DNA from: an uncultured Prevotellaceae bacterium
Lineage (GTDB): Bacteria > Bacteroidota > Bacteroidia > Bacteroidales > Bacteroidaceae
DNA: 5,983 nucleotides
Assembly (NCBI GenBank): GCA_946406585.1
Contig: CAMJLI010000129.1
Location: 1 to 5,983, forward strand
Direction: 5' to 3'
Shown here: piece by piece, positions 1-5,983 of the stretch
Layout: each line of letters begins with the position of its first letter
Numbering within the stretch: position 1 is the stretch's first letter
Position numbers and translations under genes: made by a program
Notes under the pieces: model-generated
What the model saw: the letters and a program-made list of their open reading frames with translations, nothing else
What the model was told of the DNA's origin: nothing
Database searches by the model: none

Positions 1-3000
1 GCTTCGAAACAATAGACATTCACATTCATCTCTATTTTGGGAACTTGAAAAGCATTACTTATCTCGCATAGAAGTCCGCTCACAGGATAGTAGATGAACC
101 GTTTTATTACCTTCTCACCCGCGGCTTCCAAGGCAGCGGTGTAGGCATCCAGCTGGCCTGCATACCAACCTGCATAATGCTCTGATTGTTCATCGAGAAT
201 GTACTTATAGCCCAAAGGACATGTCTTGAAATCTATGAGCACATCACCTTCGGCAGTTTGCCAAACCAGGTCGATACTTCCGTTAAAGACATTGCCATCC
301 TTCAACAATGTGAAGGGACGCTCATGATAGACGCTTGATGCTGCACCAAATTTTTCAGTCAGCCATGAATACAATTGTTCCCATGCTTTCCTTATAGCCT
401 TATGGTCAATGAGATAGGTTTTCAGTCCATAACTCTCAATCAAGTCCGTATAATAAGACTCTGAATTGATGTGCTCCTCTATTCCACAGAAAATCTGGTG
501 TATGCAGTCGCCAACGTCTGCCATCGTCTTGCCTATCAATGTTCCTTGTGGCATGCGCTCGCAGATGTCGTGGTGTGCCAATACATTTCCTTTCTCGTGA
601 AGCATGCTCGGAGAAAGGTATTTGGGTCCAGCATCACACAGTTCCCTCTGATAAGGAATGCGTTTTGTCTTCATCTTTTCCTCATCAGGCAGATACCGGT
701 ATGAACTGATACTTTCAAAATTTTCCTCCGTCAATGTATCGTCTTCAAAATGGCAGCCAATGCCAAGAATGTCTGTTTGGTCGTCTGGCTTCACGCAGTC
801 AAGTCCAACATCCTCCAACCATTGCAAAGCATGCACTTTCTTGGTGGGTTCCAATGCCATAATCAGCACATCCCTCGGTCTTGTCATGCCGACATACAGC
901 AATCGGTTGTCTTCAGACAAGGTGTCCTGTCTTACTTTTCTGTAAAGTTCTGAATCTTCTATCTGCTGTTGGATGTCGGCTGGTACATTGGCCTTTCCCG
1001 CACCATAGATGAAAGGAGCCACACGTATGTACACTTCAGGATAAGGAGCCTCCGCCGATGGCTGTTCAGCATAATTGAAATGAACACCATATATGTTCTG
1101 TCTTACACATTTCTTAGGATCTATCTTCTTGTCACAGAGTTGGGTGAGAATGACATATTTCCACTGAAGACCTTTGCTGGAATGATAGGTATGCAGTTGC
1201 ACCCCGTTGGCATCCCCTGTCCCGACAGGATTCACGACATTCAGGTAATCCACAAATCCGTTGACAGTGGCAGGGAGGTTCATCTGCAAGCAATGCTGCT
1301 CGTATGCATATCCTGCCTTTATGATGGTGTTCAAGCAAGAGGTGGACTCTGTCACATTGCCAATCTTCTTGACCACATTATATAGGTCAAGCTCTATTAT
1401 CATGGTTTCCACCAGCGAACCCACTGACTGCTGTTCCAACTTGGGGCGCAGTTCCAAAAGACGCTTCACCAAAGGCACTTCATTCAAGAAATCCGACTTA
1501 TTTTGTTGATTTTCTGCATCAAACATAAGTTTGTCCTGAATGATTTTCCTTGTATCGTAGCCCTCTTCTGTCAAGATGGCAATCTCTGCCTTAGCCAAGA
1601 AGTCACTCTCACTTGAAACCAAGGCGAGCATGGCAAGGATGAGAGGCGCAGCCTTCATGTCCAACACATGATAATCTTCCCTGTTGGCCGGTATCCCATA
1701 GTTTTCAGTTAGGACTCCTGCCAACTTGTTCAATGGTTCGTTTGTTCTGCCCAACACGGCTATGTCATTGGGTTTCACGCCTTGCTGCACAAGATAGGCA
1801 ATATGGGATGCCAAGCCTGGACTTTCCGGGTTTCTCAAATCCCAAAAACGAACAGACTTGATGTGCTCATCGTTGGTGCGGTGCTTATTCAGTATTATGG
1901 CATTCTCTTTAAGGATACCAGCAAAAGTGCGTTTGAAAGTTTCGTTGCAAACATCCACGATATCAGGCAGCGAGCGGTATGATGTATTTAGGGTATCCGT
2001 ATCGCAGCCATTTTCTCCCATTGAGATGCGATCGACCACGGATTTGGTCAATGTGATGTCGCTTCCTCGGAAACCATATATGGCTTGCTTGTAGTCTCCT
2101 ACCCAATAACTATGTTCCATCAGTTCAGAAAGGCGGTCGAAAATCTTCACCTGTATGGGCGAGCAGTCCTGGTACTCGTCAACGAACAAATATCGGTAGC
2201 CCATGGAAATCTCCTTTGCCAGTTCCTTGTTTGTCAGCAGGTCACGCAGATACTTCTCCATGTCATCATAGTCAAGCAGATTTCTCTCTTTCTTGAATGT
2301 ACGGAAACGCTCCTTCCACCGCTCTGCCAACGTGAACAACAGCCGTATATATTTCTCCTGTTCGTCATAGACCATCTGAGAGAGCCAAAGATATGTCAGT
2401 TCCTCACGCATCTTGCCTGCGAGAGGGCCACATTTCTTCAGTTTGTTCAACAAATCTGCCAGTCGCTTATACCAATCAATGTTTGGATGACGGATACCAC
2501 GTCTCAATTGGAGCAATTTTTTAAGCCTTTTCTGATTCTCTGCCGAATCTGACTGGCTTTCAAGAAAAGCCTGATGTTCATCCAACACAGCCTTCAGTTC
2601 ACCCGGGGTATAATTTAATGTCACATTGGGATTGACAAACTGACGGATGAAGTCAAGTGACTCCTTGACGCTTCTTCCATAATCTTCTATCTCATAATTG
2701 GTTGTATAAGAAATAACTTTCTCTATGTCATTTTTCCAATAGTCGTAGTTCAGTCCGGATTTTCCAGACATAAAACCAAACTGGATTCCCACACTCTCGC
2801 AGAAAGCGTGAAGTTGTTTCAACTCATCGTGGGTGGGCAGGTCTGACAGAGACTGTGAAATATAAAAGGTGGTGTCTTCTTCAGCCATCACACCCATGTC
2901 GGGTGATAAGCCGAGGAAAAACCAATACTTTTTAATAAGTGAGTTTGCCACACTGTGAATGGTGCCTATCATCGCTTGGTCAAGTTGGGTGGCTGCATCG

Positions 3001-3191
3001 AAAAGGCCGTTTTCATAGAGTACCTTCTTAGCCTCCTCTTTCATTTCGTTGGCTGCCTTCACGGTGAAGGTTGTCATTATCACCTGGTCTGGTCTTACTT
3101 TTCTTTCTTTTATAAGTTCTGCCAACTTATGGGTTAGCTTATAGGTCTTCCCGCTACCTGCACTGGCATTGATATATGTCACGTTCTTCAT
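1..3191 (-). CDS. AddA/RecB-like UvrD-family helicase with C-terminal PD-(D/E)XK nuclease (3' end outside window)
   Basis: Probable motor subunit of an AddAB-type helicase-nuclease: an ATP-driven superfamily 1A helicase, 3'-5' in characterised relatives, fused to a nuclease. There are 1063 codons without a stop. Motifs in order: Walker A ASAGSGKT (9-16, Lys15), TFTVKAANEMK (41-51), GTIHS (76-80), Walker B LFVDEYQD (335-342), motif III VGDYKQAIYGFRG (364-376), motif IV SYRS (404-407, Arg406), NDIAVLGRTN (475-484), motif V LHTYHSSKGLQW (666-677) and motif VI RLLYVGMTRPRD (763-774, Arg771). After a PKYLSPS linker (856-862) the nuclease domain has His898, GSID (Asp974), LIDFKT (Asp987, Lys989) and QLDAY (1013-1017). 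The ATG at 3191 has a strong ribosome binding site; the only other in-frame start, GTG at 3209, lies upstream of that site just after an in-frame TAA. The protein starts 8 residues before Walker A, like RecB and without a Q-motif. The QxxxY motif is passed and the length nears the family size, so probably few residues are missing. RecB is the main alternative, but an AddB-like neighbour with its own nuclease favours AddA. Confidence 0.93.
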   Translation of the reverse strand, partial: MKNVTYINASAGSGKTYKLTHKLAELIKERKVRPDQVIMTTFTVKAANEMKEEAKKVLYENGLFDAATQLDQAMIGTIHSVANSLIKKYWFFLGLSPDMGVMAEEDTTFYISQSLSDLPTHDELKQLHAFCESVGIQFGFMSGKSGLNYDYWKNDIEKVISYTTNYEIEDYGRSVKESLDFIRQFVNPNVTLNYTPGELKAVLDEHQAFLESQSDSAENQKRLKKLLQLRRGIRHPNIDWYKRLADLLNKLKKCGPLAGKMREELTYLWLSQMVYDEQEKYIRLLFTLAERWKERFRTFKKERNLLDYDDMEKYLRDLLTNKELAKEISMGYRYLFVDEYQDCSPIQVKIFDRLSELMEHSYWVGDYKQAIYGFRGSDITLTKSVVDRISMGENGCDTDTLNTSYRSLPDIVDVCNETFKRTFAGILKENAIILNKHRTNDEHIKSVRFWDLRNPESPGLASHIAYLVQQGVKPNDIAVLGRTNEPLNKLAGVLTENYGIPANREDYHVLDMKAAPLILAMLALVSSESDFLAKAEIAILTEEGYDTRKIIQDKLMFDAENQQNKSDFLNEVPLVKRLLELRPKLEQQSVGSLVETMIIELDLYNVVKKIGNVTESTSCLNTIIKAGYAYEQHCLQMNLPATVNGFVDYLNVVNPVGTGDANGVQLHTYHSSKGLQWKYVILTQLCDKKIDPKKCVRQNIYGVHFNYAEQPSAEAPYPEVYIRVAPFIYGAGKANVPADIQQQIEDSELYRKVRQDTLSEDNRLLYVGMTRPRDVLIMALEPTKKVHALQWLEDVGLDCVKPDDQTDILGIGCHFEDDTLTEENFESISSYRYLPDEEKMKTKRIPYQRELCDAGPKYLSPSMLHEKGNVLAHHDICERMPQGTLIGKTMADVGDCIHQIFCGIEEHINSESYYTDLIESYGLKTYLIDHKAIRKAWEQLYSWLTEKFGAASSVYHERPFTLLKDGNVFNGSIDLVWQTAEGDVLIDFKTCPLGYKYILDEQSEHYAGWYAGQLDAYTAALEAAGEKVIKRFIYYPVSGLLCEISNAFQVPKIEMNVNVYCFE

Positions 3192-3197
3192 TGTCTT

Positions 3198-3204
3198 TCC
3201 TCCT
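3198..3204 (-). promoter_or_regulatory. Strong Shine-Dalgarno site of the helicase gene, overlapping the upstream gene's second stop codon
   Basis: Read on the minus strand, the junction is TGATAGGAGGAAAGACAATG. AGGAGGA lies seven bases before the ATG, which is ideal spacing, and fixes the helicase start. The TAG directly after the first gene's TGA shares its last two bases with AGGAGG. A ribosome terminating on the first gene would therefore stand on the helicase's initiation site, which favours translational coupling and balanced production of the two subunits. The coupling is inferred from spacing; the sequence match is direct. Confidence 0.85.
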
Positions 3205-3205
3205 A

Positions 3206-5983
3206 TCACTTAAACAGTCCGTAATTGCTGAAGATATTCTCTTTCTGATACCCCGTGTCGTCAATATTCAGGGGGAACAAATTGTTCTCTTCAGTGTCGT
3301 TGTAGTATTCAAGCATCGTCGCGGGGAATTCCTTTCCCACTTCCACCTTTCCTTCATCCAGTTGCCTCTTGCGGTAAAAGAACGACCGGCGCAGTTGCTC
3401 CACGATATTGTCGTAGTTATCTGGTGTGAGTTGTGTGCAATGCAGTCCTACAAAATGTTCCTTGCTATAGAGGTGAGCCTCTGGCATAAGGAAGTAAGCA
3501 GTGCGTTCAACCGTATCACGCTTTTCAGTACCAAGCATGTCGCGATAGAGTTCAAGCTGTATGGAGCGGTTGGCGGTCAGCAGGTCTCGATAATAAGACT
3601 TGGAGGATGTCCACTTGAAATCGAACACCACAGGATGGTGGTTTTCATCTTCGAGCGTCATGTCGATAAAGCCTATCATATCCCATCCTTTGTCGTTTTT
3701 CATCAGCCCCATGTCCTTTGTGACCAGATGCTCACACCCTGTGACGGTAAGATGGTTGTCGCGAATGATTTCCAAGAGGACGTCAAGGCATCTGCGCAGT
3801 TGTTCTTTCAAGAGTTCCGCATCCAATCTGTTCTCTGGCAGATAGAGGATGGCACCACAAGACTCTATTTGCTTTCTCACCTGCTCGTCAAACTCCTCGT
3901 TGATGCGTTTTTCTATCTCATCAGCCTTGCTGCAAGTTTTTCCGTCACGCGGAGCAAAAAGATGTTCTATGACAGCATGGGCAACAGTTCCCTTTGTGGT
4001 CTTCACATCCTTGATACTGCTTGGACCTGTACTGACAATCTTGAGCATACGTTCCATCATGAAGTCGAGCGGATAATCCACCAACGTACTGATGGATGTC
4101 GGACTGAGGTGGTCTGGCCATCTGAGCAAATTGGCATGGTCGAAAGCTATCTGCGGCTTTAAGTTGTTGTTGCTTACAGGCCTTACATCCTCCGTTTCCT
4201 CATTGAGCAAGTTGGGAGCAACTATAAAATCTTCAAGGTTGGCTATCTGGCTTTCCAACCTGACCATCACTGGATGTTTCGGTGCAATCTCCCCACCCAT
4301 ATAATCTGTAACAACAAGTATCAGCTGCTCGTCTGTCATGAAGAACGGTAGCAACTGCATGGTCTGGTGGTAGTCCAGTTCCCTACGCTCATCCCATAAT
4401 GAGAGCGCGTCCCTTATCCCTTCCTTCTCGCTGGGATAGAGGAAACTACAGTCAAGATGAGCCGTTTCTCCACCGACGAAGTTCATCCATACGGTTCGCC
4501 TGCTGTGTGCCGCCATCTTTGTCGGACTGTCTATCAGTTCCATGCTTCCCTTTTGGGTAACATATTGCATGAACGACTCTCCCTTGAATAGCGTACTTAT
4601 CCAAGACTCCACCTGCCTGGTTTCTATCAAATCACCAACATCTGAAGAATCTATCAGCAAGACGAATGTCTCGCACATCTCTGCAAGGCTCTCCAACTGG
4701 CAGCACCAACCCTCGTTGTCTGGCAGGTCACGCAGATAATGCGAACGTTTCCTTGCCCAACTGGAAAGGCTGTTCAGATAAACCTTAAGTCGGTTTGCAT
4801 CCATCTTATTGCTTTTTGAATAATCGAAAGGAGGAAGATAAGTTTTAACCAAGATTTGACGTTCTTTCTCCCTTTTCTTGTTGCGCTTTGCTATTTCCTC
4901 TTCGGAAAGTATCTCTTCTTCCTCATTGTCATGGTATGAGTATTTGCCTGAAATGTAGTCTTTCACGACTTCCTGACATTTCTCATTCCTATAACCTCCT
5001 GCATTGATGACAGTTTCGGCAAGGATGCCGCCAAAAAACGTCCCAAACGGTTGTATAGGTGAATATAGCCAACTTATCAGGCTTTGGATGTTGAGGGGTT
5101 CCTTCATCATGTCGATACCGAGCACGAAGAGCTGCAACAACTGTGGAGCTGCCTCTGCCATGCTGCTTCCCATGGTGGGTTTCCCCATCATGCGCAACCA
5201 ATTGTCCATCGACTTGCTGGCATTGTTTATCCACACATCAGCTTTCAGCTCGTCGCCTTTCAGTGCAAGATACTCATTGGCCGCCTTCTCGTCATAGAAC
5301 CTGTAAATCATGAAAGAGTGGTCATCCTTTTCAAGCTTGACCTTGGCATCAGAACAGGACTGGAGCAAGTGGGATATATGCAGGAGATTCTTTCCCTCCG
5401 GTGCCTCCACGGGAATCCCTTTGCCGCCATTTTCCAAGATCCTACCGCCCAGGTCGTCCGCGTAGATTATTTTTCCGTTCACTGAGATGCTATTGCCTAG
5501 GAAGCGGTTGCAGATGCTGTCGGACTTGTCCCATTTACGGACACTTATCGTGGCCCCGTACTTTTGCATTGTCTTCAGCAGCTCCACAACTGCAGGGTGA
5601 AGCAAAGACAAATCACATGGAAGTTCAACTTCCAGGTCGCTGAGGAAATTATTATTTTCCTTATTAATAAAGGATAGGACGGTCTTCAATCTATCAGGCA
5701 TTCCCGGACAATCAAAAAAAGCTTCCGTTCCTGCGAGCACGTCAAGCCTGCCACATCCCGATGTATTTATGTCTGGCTGCCATTCATCAAGCATTAGGCT
5801 GTCGCGCCATTTGAGGGCTTGCTCTGCCGTGCCAAGGCTTGACAATTTGAATGACGCAGCCAAGGCATTGTCGGGATGCCGCTTCATATATTCAGACATC
5901 GCCTTGAAGTACTTCACGGTGCGGTAGTGTACAGGATGGTTTTCTACATGAATTCCCAAACGAAGTTCCAACATTCCTATCAA
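3206..5983 (-). CDS. AddB/RecC-like subunit with C-terminal PD-(D/E)XK nuclease domain (5' end outside window)
   Basis: Probable AddB-like partner of the helicase encoded just downstream, expected to cut one DNA strand during processing of double-strand ends. The window holds 925 codons; the frame enters from beyond 5983, so the true start and any N-terminal nucleotide-binding motif are not visible. Numbering below is from the window edge. Residues 1-70 include a leucine-rich LELRLG stretch and ALKWRD (56-61), resembling the AddB/RecC scaffold. A charged segment lies at 354-376. TVWMNF (497-502) and KHPVM (569-573) lie in the degenerate helicase-like region. The nuclease domain follows LSPTSIS (626-632) and has KGTVAH (His669), GFID (Asp774), VFDFKW (Asp788, Lys790) and QLELY (809-813), so its active site looks intact. 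The Fe-S cysteines of classical AddB are absent: DYP (636-638) stands where Cys-Pro is usual, and only one cysteine (849) follows the nuclease motifs. It ends in tandem TGA TAG. The nuclease call is firm; the AddB assignment rests on architecture and context. Confidence 0.88.
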   Translation of the reverse strand: MIGMLELRLGIHVENHPVHYRTVKYFKAMSEYMKRHPDNALAASFKLSSLGTAEQALKWRDSLMLDEWQPDINTSGCGRLDVLAGTEAFFDCPGMPDRLKTVLSFINKENNNFLSDLEVELPCDLSLLHPAVVELLKTMQKYGATISVRKWDKSDSICNRFLGNSISVNGKIIYADDLGGRILENGGKGIPVEAPEGKNLLHISHLLQSCSDAKVKLEKDDHSFMIYRFYDEKAANEYLALKGDELKADVWINNASKSMDNWLRMMGKPTMGSSMAEAAPQLLQLFVLGIDMMKEPLNIQSLISWLYSPIQPFGTFFGGILAETVINAGGYRNEKCQEVVKDYISGKYSYHDNEEEEILSEEEIAKRNKKREKERQILVKTYLPPFDYSKSNKMDANRLKVYLNSLSSWARKRSHYLRDLPDNEGWCCQLESLAEMCETFVLLIDSSDVGDLIETRQVESWISTLFKGESFMQYVTQKGSMELIDSPTKMAAHSRRTVWMNFVGGETAHLDCSFLYPSEKEGIRDALSLWDERRELDYHQTMQLLPFFMTDEQLILVVTDYMGGEIAPKHPVMVRLESQIANLEDFIVAPNLLNEETEDVRPVSNNNLKPQIAFDHANLLRWPDHLSPTSISTLVDYPLDFMMERMLKIVSTGPSSIKDVKTTKGTVAHAVIEHLFAPRDGKTCSKADEIEKRINEEFDEQVRKQIESCGAILYLPENRLDAELLKEQLRRCLDVLLEIIRDNHLTVTGCEHLVTKDMGLMKNDKGWDMIGFIDMTLEDENHHPVVFDFKWTSSKSYYRDLLTANRSIQLELYRDMLGTEKRDTVERTAYFLMPEAHLYSKEHFVGLHCTQLTPDNYDNIVEQLRRSFFYRKRQLDEGKVEVGKEFPATMLEYYNDTEENNLFPLNIDDTGYQKENIFSNYGLFK

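Noticed and set aside
450..460. 11-base match ataataagact, also at 3590-3600
   Set aside because: Both copies encode Ser-Tyr-Tyr in the two nuclease domains, with different flanks. A match this short in 6 kb of coding sequence is expected by chance or from similar local protein sequence.
1132..1338. Minus-strand 68-codon frame within the helicase gene
   Set aside because: It is in a different frame from the helicase, which is open and motif-bearing through this stretch (motif V).
2085..2552. 155-codon open frame on the plus strand within the helicase gene
   Set aside because: It lies opposite the Walker B and motif 1B region of the helicase and has no recognisable motifs.
3192..3205. Possible promoter or terminator between the two genes
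   Set aside because: The 14-base gap is filled by a stop codon and a Shine-Dalgarno site, leaving no room for an inverted repeat or separate promoter.
3176..4162. 328-codon open frame on the plus strand, antisense to the AddB-like gene
   Set aside because: It overlaps the nuclease domain, whose motifs prove the minus-strand frame. Its translation shows no recognisable domain, and no clear ribosome binding site or separate promoter was seen. It is best explained as a shadow of the real codons.
5981..5983. TTG at the window edge as the start codon of the AddB-like gene
   Set aside because: The frame is open to the very edge and the visible protein begins inside a scaffold segment (LELRLG), so this is most simply an internal leucine codon with the true start upstream.

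Overview
The whole window is filled by two large genes on the minus strand, read from high to low coordinates. Both run off the window. Only 14 bases separate them, and no stretch without a gene exceeds that. The upstream gene (3206-5983) lacks its N-terminus and encodes an AddB/RecC-like protein ending in a PD-(D/E)XK nuclease domain. The downstream gene (1-3191) lacks its very C-terminus and encodes a UvrD/RecB-type superfamily 1 helicase ending in a second PD-(D/E)XK nuclease domain. I translated this second gene by hand from 3191 to 1: it is open throughout (1063 full codons) and carries every expected helicase and nuclease motif.

Together the pair looks like a two-nuclease helicase complex of the AddAB type, which processes double-stranded DNA ends. 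In the known complexes the AddA-type subunit is the 3'-5' motor and cuts one strand, while the AddB-type subunit cuts the other. All the core PD-(D/E)XK residues I can place in both nuclease domains are present. Two details differ from textbook AddAB. The AddB-like protein lacks the cysteines that hold the Fe-S cluster around its nuclease domain. The helicase begins only 8 residues before the Walker A motif, as in RecB, with no Q-motif extension.

The junction is tight. The first gene ends in tandem stops (TGA TAG), and the second stop overlaps a full AGGAGG Shine-Dalgarno sequence seven bases before the helicase ATG. This strongly suggests one transcript and coupled translation.

The host is probably a member of the Bacteroidota, perhaps a Prevotella- or Bacteroides-like gut or oral bacterium. 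This rests on moderate GC content judged by eye and on remembered resemblance of the proteins to Bacteroidales sequences; there is no marker gene to prove it. The proteins look divergent from the housekeeping AddAB of that group as I remember it, so the pair may be a second, accessory system, possibly for defence or on a mobile element. The window itself contains no transposase, integrase, CRISPR array, tRNA or recognisable defence partner that would settle this.
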